A DNA stretch of 64,000 nucleotides from assembly GCF_017939615.1 (NCBI RefSeq), contig NZ_JAGKSR010000001.1, positions 2,232,001 through 2,296,000 on the forward strand, in the 5' to 3' direction. The notes beneath the pieces were generated by a model, which searched no databases, had not been told where the DNA came from, and saw only the letters and a program-made list of their open reading frames with translations. Below, piece by piece: positions 19,307-29,178 of the stretch. Position 1 is the stretch's first letter; each line of letters opens with the position of its first letter. A program made the translations under genes and the position numbers. This DNA is from Microbacterium sp. BLY. Lineage in GTDB: Bacteria; Actinomycetota; Actinomycetes; Actinomycetales; Microbacteriaceae.

Positions 19307-19447
19307 CGTGACCCCGCCGAAGGTTGATACCGGTGTGCTCACATTCAAACCACAGAGTGCAAGGGTAGATTCTGTGCAAGCCAGGAGGACTAGACTGGCC
19401 GTCTCTTCGAGGGAGACCTCGATTCACGAACTGCGGAGGAGGTTCCG

Positions 19448-19756
19448 ATGATTCTTGTACGACAGGAAATCGGCGATGTGCTGAGGGACTTCCGTCTGCA
19501 GAAGGGCCGCACCCTCCGACAGGTCGCGAGCAAGGCGTCGGTCGCTCTCGGTTACCTCAGTGAGGTCGAGCGCGGTCAGAAGGAGGCGTCGAGCGAGATC
19601 CTCGCTTCGGTGGCGGAAGCTCTCGACGTTCCCATCTCCACGATCATGCGCGAGGTCGGAGACCGCATCTCGGTCCTCGAAGGTATCCAGGTCTTCCCGG
19701 ACGTCGTTCCCGACGATCTGGTCGCGTCCGTGGAGCCCGAGCTCTCGCTCCACTGA
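19448..19756 (+). CDS. XRE-type helix-turn-helix regulator, ClgR-like
   Basis: A 102-residue protein with an N-terminal HTH (residues 7-65: IGDVLRDFRLQKGRTLRQVASKASVALGYLSEVERGQKEAS) and a short C-terminal segment. ClgR in actinobacteria activates Clp protease and stress genes and normally lies in the ftsK-pgsA-cinA-clgR-recA neighbourhood, exactly as here. GGAGGAGG precedes the ATG. A TAGACT hexamer at 19391-19396 may be its -10 element. Individual targets cannot be inferred from this window. Confidence 0.9.
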   Translation: MILVRQEIGDVLRDFRLQKGRTLRQVASKASVALGYLSEVERGQKEASSEILASVAEALDVPISTIMREVGDRISVLEGIQVFPDVVPDDLVASVEPELSLH

Positions 19757-19774
19757 TCCGCGAAGAGGATTGCC

Positions 19775-19999
19775 ATGCGCCGCAGTGAGTTCCTGCGTGC
19801 CGTCGACGCGGAGTTCCACGCTCGTGGATCCTCTCTCGTCAACGATCTCGTGCTGACCGGGATGGCCGGGCGCACCGCGCTCGAAGCCCTCGACGACGGC
19901 GTGCCGCCGCGCGACATCTGGCTCGCGCTCTGTGCGGACATGGACGTCCCCGACTCCCGTCGCCACGGGGTCGGACGTCTCGAACCGCGGGGGCGCTGA
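19775..19999 (+). CDS. DUF3046 protein
   Basis: A 74-residue protein of unknown function, conserved next to recA in actinobacteria. It begins MRRSEFLRAVDAEFHARGSSLVNDLVLTGMAGRT and contains DIWLALCADMDVP. It follows the ClgR-like gene by 18 bases with an AAGAGGA ribosome site, so the two are likely co-transcribed. Its consistent location suggests a role around recA regulation or stress, but nothing in the sequence shows this. Confidence 0.85.
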   Translation: MRRSEFLRAVDAEFHARGSSLVNDLVLTGMAGRTALEALDDGVPPRDIWLALCADMDVPDSRRHGVGRLEPRGR

Positions 20000-20043
20000 C
20001 AGGGGCGGTGTGCGGATGTTCGACACGCCGCCTCGGCGTGTTG

Positions 20044-20059
20044 TCGAAAATCTGTTCGA
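20044..20059. promoter_or_regulatory. LexA (SOS) box upstream of recA
   Basis: TCGAAAATCTGTTCGA matches the actinobacterial LexA operator (TCGAAC-N4-GTTCGA type) in all but one conserved position. It is 195 bases upstream of the recA start. TTGTCG at 20041-20046 overlaps it and could be the -35 of a DNA-damage promoter, and TAGTCT (20068-20073) could be a -10, though their 21-base spacing is long. A short hairpin (ACACGCCG 20023-20030 with CGGCGTGT 20034-20041) abuts it and could terminate the preceding operon. Confidence 0.8.
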
Positions 20060-20254
20060 AGCGGGCGTAGTCTGCTGCACAAGTGGTCCGACGGATCTGG
20101 TCCTCACAGTTCCCGGCCCTCGGCGCGAATGTCGGTGGCCCGTTCTACCGTGAGGACCAGGCTGAAAAGCCACACGCCTTGTCGGAGAGTTCCTTCCAGC
20201 CGGAAGAGCCGCGACAGCCTACAGGCGGCAGCGCACGCGCAGAAGGAGCACACC

Positions 20255-21301
20255 ATGCCATCACCCGCAGACCGCGAGAAGTCTCTCGAGACCGCCCTCG
20301 CTCAGATCGACCGCCAGTTCGGAAAGGGCTCGGTCATGCGGCTGGGCAGCGATGAGCGCGCCCCGGTGGCCGTCATCCCCACCGGCTCCATCGCCCTCGA
20401 CGTCGCCCTCGGCGTGGGTGGTCTGCCACGCGGCCGCATCGTGGAGATCTACGGGCCGGAGTCGTCGGGTAAGACGACGCTGACCCTGCACGCCATCGCC
20501 AACGCCCAGCGGGCCGGCGGCATCGCGGCGTTCATCGACGCCGAGCACGCTCTCGACCCGGACTACGCCGCGAAGCTCGGCGTCGATATCGATGCCCTTC
20601 TCGTCTCGCAGCCCGACACGGGTGAGCAGGCGCTGGAGATCGCCGACATGCTGGTGCGTTCCGGCGCGATCGATCTGATCGTCGTCGACTCCGTTGCGGC
20701 CCTGGTGCCGCGTGCCGAGATCGAGGGCGAGATGGGCGACTCCCACGTGGGTCTCCAGGCGCGCCTCATGTCCCAGGCGCTCCGGAAGCTCACCGGTGGT
20801 CTCAACCAGACCAACACCACGATGATCTTCATCAACCAGCTCCGCGAGAAGATCGGTGTTTTCTTCGGCTCGCCGGAGACCACCGCGGGTGGTAAAGCCC
20901 TCAAGTTCTACGCGTCGGTGCGCATGGACATCCGCCGCATCGAGACGCTCAAGGACGGGACGGACGCGGTCGGCAACCGGACGCGCGTCAAGATCGTCAA
21001 GAACAAGATGGCGCCACCCTTCAAGCAGGCTGAGTTCGACATCCTCTACGGCGTCGGGATATCTCGTGAGGGCAGCCTGATCGACTTCGGCGTGGAGCAC
21101 GGCATCGTGAAGAAGTCGGGTTCGTGGTACACCTACGACGGCGATCAGCTGGGTCAGGGCAAGGAGAACGCGCGGACGTTCCTGCTCAACAACGCGGACA
21201 TCGCGTTGGCCATCGAGAGCCAGATCAAGCAGAAGCTCGGTATCGGCGGCCCGGCCGCGGCTCCGGGTGCTGACGAGCTGGCTGAGCGCCGCCCGGCCTG
21301 A
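20255..21301 (+). CDS. recA: Recombinase RecA
   Basis: A 348-residue recombinase that forms ATP-dependent filaments on single-stranded DNA, drives strand exchange and triggers LexA self-cleavage. Walker A is GPESSGKT (residues 67-74), followed by IDAEHALDP, the [15 protein letters not shown]alker B and [19 protein letters not shown]. The C-terminal tail is short. The ATG at 20255 follows AGAAGGAG at the right distance and gives standard length. An SOS box lies upstream, and its TGA overlaps the recX ATG by one base. Confidence 0.98.
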   Translation: MPSPADREKSLETALAQIDRQFGKGSVMRLGSDERAPVAVIPTGSIALDVALGVGGLPRGRIVEIYGPESSGKTTLTLHAIANAQRAGGIAAFIDAEHALDPDYAAKLGVDIDALLVSQPDTGEQALEIADMLVRSGAIDLIVVDSVAALVPRAEIEGEMGDSHVGLQARLMSQALRKLTGGLNQTNTTMIFINQLREKIGVFFGSPETTAGGKALKFYASVRMDIRRIETLKDGTDAVGNRTRVKIVKNKMAPPFKQAEFDILYGVGISREGSLIDFGVEHGIVKKSGSWYTYDGDQLGQGKENARTFLLNNADIALAIESQIKQKLGIGGPAAAPGADELAERRPA

Positions 21302-22155
21302 TGAGCGACCAGCGTGGGGGCGATTCCGAGCGGATCGCCCCCATCATCCCTCTCTTCGGCGGACCGGCGCGTCCGGAGCGTCCAGCGGAGACCGGAGCGG
21401 ACGATGCGTCGCGCGGCCCCCGGCATCGGTCGACACCGTCGACCGATGCCGGAGTCTGGCGGTCGACGTGGCATGAGCCCGCCTCGGCGGGAGCGGGCGA
21501 CGGCGAAGGTTCCCCGAGTGCGCGCCATCCCGCTCGGGGAGCCTCAGCACGGGCTGGGTCCCCGCGCGGGGCGACGACCCGGCTGCGCGCCGTCGGCGAC
21601 ACCTCCGGCCCGGCCGGGGGAGAGGCCGGAGCGGGTGACCCTTCCGCGGAGGAGATCCGGACGGCGGCGGAGGAGTCGTTGTTGCGGAAGCTCCGCACCC
21701 GCTCTCTGTCCGTCTCCGAAGCCCGGCTGGTGTTGAAGGGGCACGGACTCGCCTCCGACGCCGTCGACGACGTGATCGACGACTTCGTACGGCGCGGCTA
21801 TCTCGACGACGCTGTGCTCGCCGAGCTCCTCGTCACGTCCGGCGTCGAACGCAAAGGTCAGGGGCGGGTCGCCCTGTCCCGGGCGCTGGCGCAGCGGGGC
21901 ATCCCTCGCGACGTCATCGATGCGGCACTCGACCAACTGCCGGACGACGACGCGGAGCGCGCACTGGAGTTCGCCCGCACCAAGGCCCGGTCGATGGCGC
22001 GGCTCGATCCGGACGCGGCGCTCCGCCGATTGGTCGGACAGCTGTCGCGTCGGGGATACGCGGGGTCCGTCGCCATGAACGCCGCGAAGACGGCGCTCCG
22101 GGAGGCGTCCTTCGGAGGCGGGACATCGGGCGTCCGGTTCGTCGACTCCGACTGA
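21301..22155 (+). CDS. recX: Regulatory protein RecX with long N-terminal extension
   Basis: RecX binds RecA filaments and limits recombinase activity; here it is coupled to recA by a one-base overlap. The three-helix-repeat RecX core runs from about residue 118 (EEIRTAAEESLLRKLRTRSLSVSEAR) to the end, with VIDDFVRRGYLDDAVLAELLV and RALAQRGIPRDVIDAAL. The first approximately 115 residues are Ser/Arg/Gly-rich, low complexity, and probably disordered. RecX proteins are usually about 150-200 residues, so this 284-residue form is long. The start at the recA overlap is preferred, but a later start cannot be excluded. Confidence 0.9.
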   Translation: MSDQRGGDSERIAPIIPLFGGPARPERPAETGADDASRGPRHRSTPSTDAGVWRSTWHEPASAGAGDGEGSPSARHPARGASARAGSPRGATTRLRAVGDTSGPAGGEAGAGDPSAEEIRTAAEESLLRKLRTRSLSVSEARLVLKGHGLASDAVDDVIDDFVRRGYLDDAVLAELLVTSGVERKGQGRVALSRALAQRGIPRDVIDAALDQLPDDDAERALEFARTKARSMARLDPDAALRRLVGQLSRRGYAGSVAMNAAKTALREASFGGGTSGVRFVDSD

Positions 22156-22204
22156 GGGCTCGACCGCGATCGGCCCGCGGTGACGCTCGTACAATGGGAA
22201 CATC

Positions 22205-23749
22205 ATGACTATCCCCCGCAGCGAACCGACGATCATCAGCGCGTCGTCGGCGGCCGTCGACGACGACGGGCGTCAGCGATCCTACGAAGTGCGCACCTTC
22301 GGCTGTCAGATGAACGTGCACGACTCCGAGCGCCTGTCCGGCTCGCTCGAGAGTGCCGGGTATGTCCGTGCGGACGCCGGAACCGAGGCGGACGTGGTGA
22401 TCATCAACACGTGCGCCGTCCGGGACAACGCCGCCGGCAAGCTGTACGGCACTCTCGGTCACCTCGCCGCCGTCAAGCGCCGGAAGGCCGGGATGCAGAT
22501 CGCCGTGGGAGGCTGCCTGGCTCAGATGGACAAGCAGGCCGTGCTCGACAAGGCGCCGTGGGTCGATGTGGTGTTCGGCACGCACAACATGGGTTCACTG
22601 CCCGGTCTGCTGGAGCGCGCGCGACACAACGGCGACGCCGAACTGGAGATCCTCGAGTCGCTGGAGGTCTTCCCCTCGACGCTGCCCACGAAGCGTGATT
22701 CCGCGCACAGTGGCTGGGTCTCCATCTCCGTCGGCTGCAACAACACCTGCACGTTCTGCATCGTCCCGAGCCTGCGCGGCAAGGAGAAAGACCGTCGCCC
22801 CGGTGACATCCTCAACGAGATCCGGCTTCTCGTCGAGGACGGCGCGATCGAGGTGACTCTCCTCGGCCAGAACGTGAACTCCTACGGCGTCGAGTTCGGC
22901 GACCGTCAGGCGTTCGGCAAGCTCCTCCGCGCCGCCGGCGAGATCGAGGGCCTCGAGCGCATCCGCTTCACGAGCCCGCACCCGGCCGCCTTCACGGACG
23001 ACGTGATCGATGCGATGGCCGAGACGCCGGCTGTGATGCCGCAGCTGCACATGCCCCTGCAGTCGGGGAGCGATCGGATCCTCAAGGCGATGCGTCGGTC
23101 CTATCGGAGCGAGCGCTTCCTCGGCATCCTGGACCGCGTCCGCGCGCGCATCCCGCACGCGGCGATCACCACCGACATCATCGTCGGCTTCCCGGGGGAG
23201 ACGGAGGAGGACTTCGAGGAGACGATGCGCGTCGTCGAGCAGTCCCGTTTCTCGGGCGCCTTCACCTTCCAGTACTCGATCCGCGAGGGCACTCCCGCGG
23301 CGACCATGCCGGATCAGGTGCCGAAGGAGGTCGTGCAGGCGCGGTACGACCGTCTGATCGCGCTTCAGGAGCGCATCTCGCTCGAGGAGAACCAGAAGCA
23401 GGTCGGCCGCCGGATCAACGTGCTCGTCTCCACGGGTGAGGGCAAGAAGGACACCGAGACCCGTCGGCTCACCGGCCGGGCTGAGGACAACCGCCTGGTC
23501 CACTTCGAGGTGACCCCTGGTTCGGAGATTCCGCGGCCGGGTGACGTGGTCACCGTGACCGTGACCCATGCCGCGCCGTTCCATCTGCTCGCCGACGATC
23601 CGACGGGTGCACCGCTCCGGATCCGCCGGACGCGCGGCGGCGACGCCTGGGATCGGGCGCAGGCGGAGTCGTGTGCTGTCCCGGCCCCGAGTGACGGCAC
23701 CCCGCGCGCGGTCTCCCTCGGTCTGCCGACTCTCCGCGTCGGCGTGTGA
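22205..23749 (+). CDS. miaB: tRNA-2-methylthio-N6-dimethylallyladenosine synthase
   Basis: The 514-residue radical-SAM methylthiotransferase modifies A37 of tRNAs reading UNN codons. The N-terminal UPF0004 domain supplies three cluster cysteines ([20 protein letters not shown]). The radical-SAM motif is [16 protein letters not shown] (CxxxCxxC). A TRAM domain begins around residue 395 ([16 protein letters not shown]). A 35-40-residue variable tail extends beyond TRAM. Its end overlaps the GTG start of miaA by four bases, so the two successive A37 modification enzymes are coupled. Confidence 0.96.
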   Translation: MTIPRSEPTIISASSAAVDDDGRQRSYEVRTFGCQMNVHDSERLSGSLESAGYVRADAGTEADVVIINTCAVRDNAAGKLYGTLGHLAAVKRRKAGMQIAVGGCLAQMDKQAVLDKAPWVDVVFGTHNMGSLPGLLERARHNGDAELEILESLEVFPSTLPTKRDSAHSGWVSISVGCNNTCTFCIVPSLRGKEKDRRPGDILNEIRLLVEDGAIEVTLLGQNVNSYGVEFGDRQAFGKLLRAAGEIEGLERIRFTSPHPAAFTDDVIDAMAETPAVMPQLHMPLQSGSDRILKAMRRSYRSERFLGILDRVRARIPHAAITTDIIVGFPGETEEDFEETMRVVEQSRFSGAFTFQYSIREGTPAATMPDQVPKEVVQARYDRLIALQERISLEENQKQVGRRINVLVSTGEGKKDTETRRLTGRAEDNRLVHFEVTPGSEIPRPGDVVTVTVTHAAPFHLLADDPTGAPLRIRRTRGGDAWDRAQAESCAVPAPSDGTPRAVSLGLPTLRVGV

Positions 23750-24657
23750 CCACCCCGCGGCTCTGGGCCGTCGTCGGTGCGACGGGCACGGGCAAGAGCG
23801 ACCTGGCGCTCGATCTCGCCGAAGAGCTCCGACGTCGTGGCAATCCCGCCGAGATCGTCAACGCCGATGCCATGCAGCTTTATCGCGGGATGGACATCGG
23901 CACGGCGAAGGTGCCGGTGGGGGAGCGGCGGGGAGTTCCGCACCATCTGTTCGACGTGCGCGACGTCACGGATGAGGCCGCGGTGGCCTGGTACCAGCCG
24001 CTGGCACGTGCGGCCGTGCAGCGGATCCACGCCGCCGGCGGCGACGCGATCCTCGTCGGCGGTTCCGGACTCTACGTGTCGAGCGTCGTCTACGAGTTCC
24101 ATTTCCCGCCTCGGGACCCCGCGATCCGGGAGCGGTTGGAGCAGGAACTGGACCGTGACGGCGTCGAGGCCCTCCTCGCCCGGCTCCGAGCTCGCGACCC
24201 CGAAGCCGCCACCCGGGTGGACCCGCGTAACGCACGGCGCGTGATCCGTGCCCTCGAGGTGATCGAGCAGGGCGGCGCGACGCACGGAGCGGCGCTGCCC
24301 ACGTCTCCGACCCTCTGGTACCCGCACACACGCCTGGTCGGTCTGCAGGTGGACCGCTCGGAACTGGTCGCCCGTCTGGACGCACGGGTGCGGAGGATGT
24401 GGGCGGACGGACTCGTGCAGGAGGTGGCCCGGCTGCGCCAGGACGGGCTGGAGCGGGGGGCTACGGCCGCCCGGGCGATCGGATACGCGCAGGCTCTCGC
24501 GCAGCTCGACGGTCGCGCCACCGCGGAGGAGGCGATCGCCGAGACGCAGGCGCTCACGCGGCGGTACGCCCGCCGACAGGTGTCGTGGTTCAAGCGCTAT
24601 CCCGAGCTCGAGTGGCTGCAGCCCCCGGTCGCCATCGATCGGCTGCTCGATTCCTGA
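23746..24657 (+). CDS. miaA: tRNA dimethylallyltransferase
   Basis: The 303-residue enzyme adds the isopentenyl group to A37, making the substrate of Mia[16 protein letters not shown] is the P-loop, [17 protein letters not shown] binds tRNA and substrate, and [11 protein letters not shown] and the [13 protein letters not shown]-terminal motif are present. GTG start at 23746 within the miaB stop (GTGA). Confidence 0.96.
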   Translation: MTTPRLWAVVGATGTGKSDLALDLAEELRRRGNPAEIVNADAMQLYRGMDIGTAKVPVGERRGVPHHLFDVRDVTDEAAVAWYQPLARAAVQRIHAAGGDAILVGGSGLYVSSVVYEFHFPPRDPAIRERLEQELDRDGVEALLARLRARDPEAATRVDPRNARRVIRALEVIEQGGATHGAALPTSPTLWYPHTRLVGLQVDRSELVARLDARVRRMWADGLVQEVARLRQDGLERGATAARAIGYAQALAQLDGRATAEEAIAETQALTRRYARRQVSWFKRYPELEWLQPPVAIDRLLDS

Positions 24658-24690
24658 ACCGGTGTCGATGGTCCCTGCGAGGATGCGCGC

Positions 24691-25239
24691 ATGGCCACCC
24701 ACTACTTCACCGCTTCCAGCCTCGACGGTTTCATCGCCACGACGGCGCACTCCTTGGACTGGCTGTTGCGCCAGGACATCGACATGGAGGGCCCGATGGC
24801 CTATCCCGTCTTCGAGAAGCGCATCGGCGCGCTGGTGATGGGAGCGTCGACCTACGAGTGGGTCCTGCGCCACGAGGAGGGGCGGTGGGCGTACGAGCAG
24901 CCGACCTGGGTGCTTTCGCATCGAGATCTGCCCGTGCCTTCGACGGGTGACGTCCGGGTGACCAGTGCGGACATTCGTGAGGTGCACGCCGCCATGACCG
25001 CGGCGGCCGCCGGCAAGGACCTCTGGGTGGTCGGCGGGGGAGACGTGGCCGGGCAGTTCGCGGACGCCGGGCTGCTCGACGAGGTATGGGTGCAGTACGC
25101 GCCCGTCACCCTCGGGTCGGGAGCGCCGCTGCTGCCTCGACTTCTCGACCTCGAGTTGGTCGAGGTGGCCCGCAATCGTGATTTCCTCTGCGGACGGTAC
25201 CGCGTCGCGGGACCGGGAGCGGACGGTCCGGCTCTCTAG
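24691..25239 (+). CDS. RibD C-terminal/dihydrofolate reductase-like protein
   Basis: A 182-residue protein of the RibD-C/DHFR-like superfamily: ASSLDGFIA near the N terminus, IGALVMGASTYEWVL, PTWVLSHRDLP, and the NADPH-loop-like DLWVVGGGDVAGQFADAGLLDEVWVQYAPVTLGSGAPLLP. Such stand-alone proteins reduce pterin- or flavin-precursor-like substrates with NADPH, but the true substrate is unknown. It is not the housekeeping DHFR, which is encoded at 11 kb. It lies between miaA and dapF in the same direction. Confidence 0.85.
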   Translation: MATHYFTASSLDGFIATTAHSLDWLLRQDIDMEGPMAYPVFEKRIGALVMGASTYEWVLRHEEGRWAYEQPTWVLSHRDLPVPSTGDVRVTSADIREVHAAMTAAAAGKDLWVVGGGDVAGQFADAGLLDEVWVQYAPVTLGSGAPLLPRLLDLELVEVARNRDFLCGRYRVAGPGADGPAL

Positions 25240-25248
25240 ACTGGTGTC

Positions 25249-26121
25249 ATGGTCGCATTCACCAAGGGGCACGGTACCGGCAACGACTTCATCATCATCG
25301 CCGATCCCGACGGCCAGCTGGACCTGACGGCGGAGCAGGTCGCCGTGCTCTGCGATCGCCATTTCGGGATCGGCGCGGACGGAGTGCTGCGCGTCGTGCG
25401 GTCGTCCGCGATCGCAGAGGGCGCTTCGGCCCTCGCGGAGGAGCCCGCCGCCGAGTGGTTCATGGACTACCGCAACGCCGACGGCTCACTCGCCGAGATG
25501 TGCGGAAACGGCATCCGGGTGTTCGTGCACTACCTCGTCCGCTCGGGGCTGGCGGACATCGAGCCCGGCAGTACGCTCCCGATCGGGACGCGTGCCGGCG
25601 TCCGGGACGTCACCCGCGGTGTCAGCGGCTACCAGGTCGACCTCGGCGCCTGGCGGCTGTCGGGCGACGACCCCCTGGTGCGGGCCGACGGACTGACCGT
25701 GACCCGTCCGGGACTGGGCATCGATGTCGGCAACCCGCATGTGGTCGTGGCTCTCGCGTCCGACGCCGAACTGGCGCTGCTGGAGCTCACCCGAACGCCC
25801 GAGCTGGAGCCGGCCCCGCCTGCGGGAGCGAACGTGGAGTTCGTCGTGCCGGGCGAGCCCCTCGTCCGTGACGGCATCGGGCACGTGCGGATGCGGGTCT
25901 CCGAGCGGGGTGTCGGCGAGACGCTGAGCTGTGGTACCGGTGTCGCCGCGACGGCCCTCGCGGTGCGCTACTGGGCCGGCCCGCAGGCGCCGGACAACTG
26001 GCAGGTGGAGGTACCGGGCGGCACGCTCGGGGTCCGCATGTTCGCGGCGGAGGACGGTGAGCACGTCGCTCTGTCCGGACCGGCGCAGCTCGTCTATCAG
26101 GGCGAGGTCGATCTCGTCTGA
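25249..26121 (+). CDS. dapF: Diaminopimelate epimerase
   Basis: A 290-residue cofactor-free racemase converting LL- to meso-diaminopimelate for lysine and peptidoglycan. Two pseudo-symmetric halves each supply a catalytic cysteine: Cys85 in [17 protein letters not shown] and Cys228 in [24 protein letters not shown] at the N terminus and GNPHVVV complete the signature. It begins nine bases after the RibD-like gene. Confidence 0.96.
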   Translation: MVAFTKGHGTGNDFIIIADPDGQLDLTAEQVAVLCDRHFGIGADGVLRVVRSSAIAEGASALAEEPAAEWFMDYRNADGSLAEMCGNGIRVFVHYLVRSGLADIEPGSTLPIGTRAGVRDVTRGVSGYQVDLGAWRLSGDDPLVRADGLTVTRPGLGIDVGNPHVVVALASDAELALLELTRTPELEPAPPAGANVEFVVPGEPLVRDGIGHVRMRVSERGVGETLSCGTGVAATALAVRYWAGPQAPDNWQVEVPGGTLGVRMFAAEDGEHVALSGPAQLVYQGEVDLV

Positions 26122-26142
26122 GCGCGGACGAGCGCCCGCGGA

Positions 26143-26784
26143 TCAGACGACCGCGATCGGCTCCGTGGGCGGCGTCCCGTGCTTGCGCACCTTGAGGATG
26201 CGGTACCCCTTGCCGGTGGCGGTGCGGAAGACGCTGTAGCCCGGCTGGAAGGTCGCGGCGATCCAGCGCTGCAGGGAGTCGGCGCCGAGGTTGCGCTGCA
26301 CGACGAGCCAGGCGTCGCTGCGCTCGTCGAGGCGCGGGATCCACTTCTCGAGCAGTCCGTGCAGCTCGTTCTTCCCGACACGGATGGGCGGATTGGACCT
26401 GATCGTGCGGAACGTGACGTCGGTGGGAACATCTCCGGGCAACGACGCGTTGACATTGGTGAGGCCGAGGGAAGCCGCGTTGCGGCGCACGAGATCCAGA
26501 GCCCGCTCGTTCACGTCGACCGCCCAGACGGTCGCGTGGGGGGAGGCCAGCGCCATCGACAGGGTGATCGGCCCCCAACCGCTCCCGAGGTCGAGAAGGT
26601 GACCTCCGGGAGGAACGGGAGGCGTGTTGGCGAGGAGCACTGCGGTGCCGGCGTCGAGTCGATCCGGGCTGAAGACGCCACCAGCGGTGGTCACTTCAAG
26701 CTCGCGACCTGCCAGGGATACGCGGATCTTGCGCAGGTTCTCGGGGCTTGCCGGGGCCGCAGTGAAGTAATGGTCGGACCCCAT
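26143..26784 (-). CDS. RsmC-like class I methyltransferase
   Basis: A 213-residue SAM-dependent methyltransferase of the MTS (methyltransferase-small) family. HLLDLGSGWGPITLSMALASPHATVWAVDVNERAL is the SAM-binding motif and the NPP(I/F) catalytic motif is in IRSNPPIRVGK. Members methylate exocyclic amines of rRNA guanines (RsmC/RlmG). In actinobacteria a single-domain form such as this is common. I start at the ATG at 26782-26784 (MGSDHYFTA). It converges on dapF and is divergent from hflX. Confidence 0.85.
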   Translation of the reverse strand: MGSDHYFTAAPASPENLRKIRVSLAGRELEVTTAGGVFSPDRLDAGTAVLLANTPPVPPGGHLLDLGSGWGPITLSMALASPHATVWAVDVNERALDLVRRNAASLGLTNVNASLPGDVPTDVTFRTIRSNPPIRVGKNELHGLLEKWIPRLDERSDAWLVVQRNLGADSLQRWIAATFQPGYSVFRTATGKGYRILKVRKHGTPPTEPIAVV

Positions 26785-26850
26785 ACGGTGAGCGTACCGG
26801 ACAGCGCGGGCTAAGGTTAAGGCTCGCGAGGAAACCAGAGACAGGAACGG

Positions 26851-28362
26851 ATGACGGAGACGAAGACACCCTCCACCGATGACCAGGCGGTCGACCGCGT
26901 GCTGGCGAACGCAGAGAAGCGCTCCGAGGTGCGCATGTTCGGTGCCGCCCAGGCGCTCCAGGACGACGCGACGGCGGCCCATTCGACAGCGGACGGCGAC
27001 CAGTGGGACCTCGAGGATCGCCACGCGCTGCGCCGTGTGGGCGGTCTGTCCACCGAGCTCGAGGACGTCACCGAGGTCGAGTACCGGCAGCTGCGTCTCG
27101 AGAACGTCGTGCTCGTCGGCGTGTACCCGCAGGGGGCGCAGGAGGATGCGGAGAACTCGCTGCGTGAGCTCGCGGCGCTGGCGGAGACCGCCGGCGCCGT
27201 CGTACTGGACGGCGTGTTGCAGCGTCGCCCGCACCCGGACGCCGCGACGTACCTCGGCCGGGGCAAGGCCCAGGAGCTGAAGGACATCGTCGCCGCCGTC
27301 GGCGCGGACACCGTCATCGCCGACACCGAGCTCGCGCCCAGTCAGCGGCGTGCGCTGGAGGACGTCGTCAAGGTGAAGGTCATCGACCGCACCACCGTGA
27401 TCCTCGACATCTTCAGTCAGCATGCGAAGAGTCGCGAGGGCAAGGCTCAGGTCGAGCTCGCGCAGCTCGAGTATCTGCTGCCCCGCCTCCGCGGGTGGGG
27501 TGAGTCCATGAGCCGGCAGGCCGGTGGACAGGTCGGTGCCGGGGGAGCGGGCATGGGCTCGCGCGGTCCCGGTGAGACGAAGATCGAGCTCGACCGCCGC
27601 AGGATCCGCACCAAGATGGCCCTGCTGCGGAAGCAGATCCGCGACTTCGGCCCCGCGCGCGAGGCGAAGCGAGCCGAGCGCAAGCGCAACACCATCCCCT
27701 CCGTCGCGATCGCCGGGTACACGAACGCCGGCAAGTCGAGTCTCCTGAACGCGCTGACCAGCGCGGGTGTCCTCGTCGAGAATGCGCTCTTCGCCACCCT
27801 CGACGCGACCGTGCGACGCTCGGAGACCGAGGATGGCCGTGTGTACACCCTGACCGACACGGTCGGTTTCGTGCGCAACCTGCCGCACCAGCTGGTCGAG
27901 GCCTTCCGGTCGACGCTGGAGGAGGTCGGCGATGCGGACGTCGTGCTGCACGTCGTCGACGGCTCGCATCCCGACCCGGCGGGCCAGTTGCAGACGGTCC
28001 GCGACGTGATGGGCGACGTCGGTGTGCGTGACATGCCGGAGATCGTCGTGTTCAACAAGGCCGACCTCATCCCGGAGGACGAGCGTCTGGTGCTCCGCGG
28101 CCTGGAGCCGCGGGCGCACTTCGTGTCGTCGCGGTCGGGGGAGGGCATCGACGAGCTGCGCGCGGCGATCGAGGAGGCACTGCCGAAGCCGGCGGTCGAG
28201 CTCCACGCCGTCGTCCCTTACGACCGTGGCGACCTGGTCGCCGCGATCCACGAGACGGGCATGCTGCTGTCCGTCGAGCACCAGGAGGCGGGCACCGCGG
28301 TCCACGCGCACGTCTCCGAGCGCCTCGCCGCCGACCTCGCCCCGTTCGTCGTCAGCGCCTGA
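26851..28362 (+). CDS. hflX: GTPase HflX
   Basis: The 503-residue ribosome-associated GTPase splits stalled or stress-inactivated ribosomes. The N-terminal HflX domain includes RRPHPDAATYLGRGKAQELK and the Gly-rich linker GGAGMGSRGPGETKIELDRRRI. A P-loop G domain has GYTNAGKSSLLNAL (near residue 289), DTVGF and FNKAD. The approximately 60-residue N-terminal extension before the conserved domain is typical for actinobacteria. An AGGAA sequence precedes the ATG. Confidence 0.95.
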   Translation: MTETKTPSTDDQAVDRVLANAEKRSEVRMFGAAQALQDDATAAHSTADGDQWDLEDRHALRRVGGLSTELEDVTEVEYRQLRLENVVLVGVYPQGAQEDAENSLRELAALAETAGAVVLDGVLQRRPHPDAATYLGRGKAQELKDIVAAVGADTVIADTELAPSQRRALEDVVKVKVIDRTTVILDIFSQHAKSREGKAQVELAQLEYLLPRLRGWGESMSRQAGGQVGAGGAGMGSRGPGETKIELDRRRIRTKMALLRKQIRDFGPAREAKRAERKRNTIPSVAIAGYTNAGKSSLLNALTSAGVLVENALFATLDATVRRSETEDGRVYTLTDTVGFVRNLPHQLVEAFRSTLEEVGDADVVLHVVDGSHPDPAGQLQTVRDVMGDVGVRDMPEIVVFNKADLIPEDERLVLRGLEPRAHFVSSRSGEGIDELRAAIEEALPKPAVELHAVVPYDRGDLVAAIHETGMLLSVEHQEAGTAVHAHVSERLAADLAPFVVSA

Positions 28363-28370
28363 CGCCCCGG

Positions 28371-29036
28371 TCAGCGAGCCAGGAAGCGCGCCTCGACGGT
28401 CGCCGTGAGGACAATGTCCTGCGGTTCGTACTCCATCGCAGGAGCGACATCGGCGGCGAACGCGACCGCGCCTCGGGACTTGCCCAGGAGGGCCTCCGGC
28501 GCGGATGAGACGGCGGTGAGGAGCCCGGTGTCGGCGATCTCCACCGGCGTCACCTCACGGAGTCCGAGCGCGGCGGCGTAGGCCTCGGCCCTCGCGACGG
28601 CGACACCGACCGCCTGGGCGGCGACCTCACGCTCCACGCGGACGCGGGTCGCGGGTGTGAGGTGCCAGTCGACCCCGCCCACCTCCACGCCGTCCCAGGC
28701 GGCGATGTCGGAGACCCAGACGGACAGTTCCGAGGCTTCCGCGAAGGTCGCCGTGAAGTCGATGGTGGCGTAGTACACCGGGGCGAGGCGCTTCCCATCG
28801 GCGTTCCACGGCCGTTCTGCCCGGACGGCGAGGCGGGTGCTGCTCCACTCGAGGGCGGAGCCGGCGTCCACACGTCCCACGATGCTGCTCCGCACGGGTT
28901 CGGCGAGGCGCATCGCGTGGTCGACGACGCTCGCTCGCTCCGGGCCCTCCGCCCGGACGGTGACGCGGACGGTCGCCCTCTCCGGTGCCAGACGTGCTTC
29001 GTGTTCGCCGCGGACGGTGACGGTCACATCGCTCAT
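28371..29036 (-). CDS. SIMPL (DUF541) domain protein
   Basis: A 221-residue protein covered by one SIMPL domain: VTVTVRGEHEARLAPERATVRVTVRAEG, then YYATIDFTATFAEASELS and a C-terminal VEARF strand. It lacks a signal peptide and membrane helix, so it should be cytoplasmic, unlike the secreted BP26/YggE-type relatives. Function of the family is poorly defined (oxidative stress and oligomeric channel-like assemblies have been described). It converges on hflX with only eight bases between the stops. Confidence 0.85.
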   Translation of the reverse strand: MSDVTVTVRGEHEARLAPERATVRVTVRAEGPERASVVDHAMRLAEPVRSSIVGRVDAGSALEWSSTRLAVRAERPWNADGKRLAPVYYATIDFTATFAEASELSVWVSDIAAWDGVEVGGVDWHLTPATRVRVEREVAAQAVGVAVARAEAYAAALGLREVTPVEIADTGLLTAVSSAPEALLGKSRGAVAFAADVAPAMEYEPQDIVLTATVEARFLAR

Positions 29037-29178
29037 GGGGCGACTCTACGCGACCCGGCTCGGGGTCCGCGGAATGGCGGCGGCGGCGGGAACGTTGTAT
29101 TCTGTGATGCTCGGGTGCATGTCACCCGGGAATGAAAACTCCATAGTGTGACAGCGGCTCCTTCGAGAGAAGGACCAC

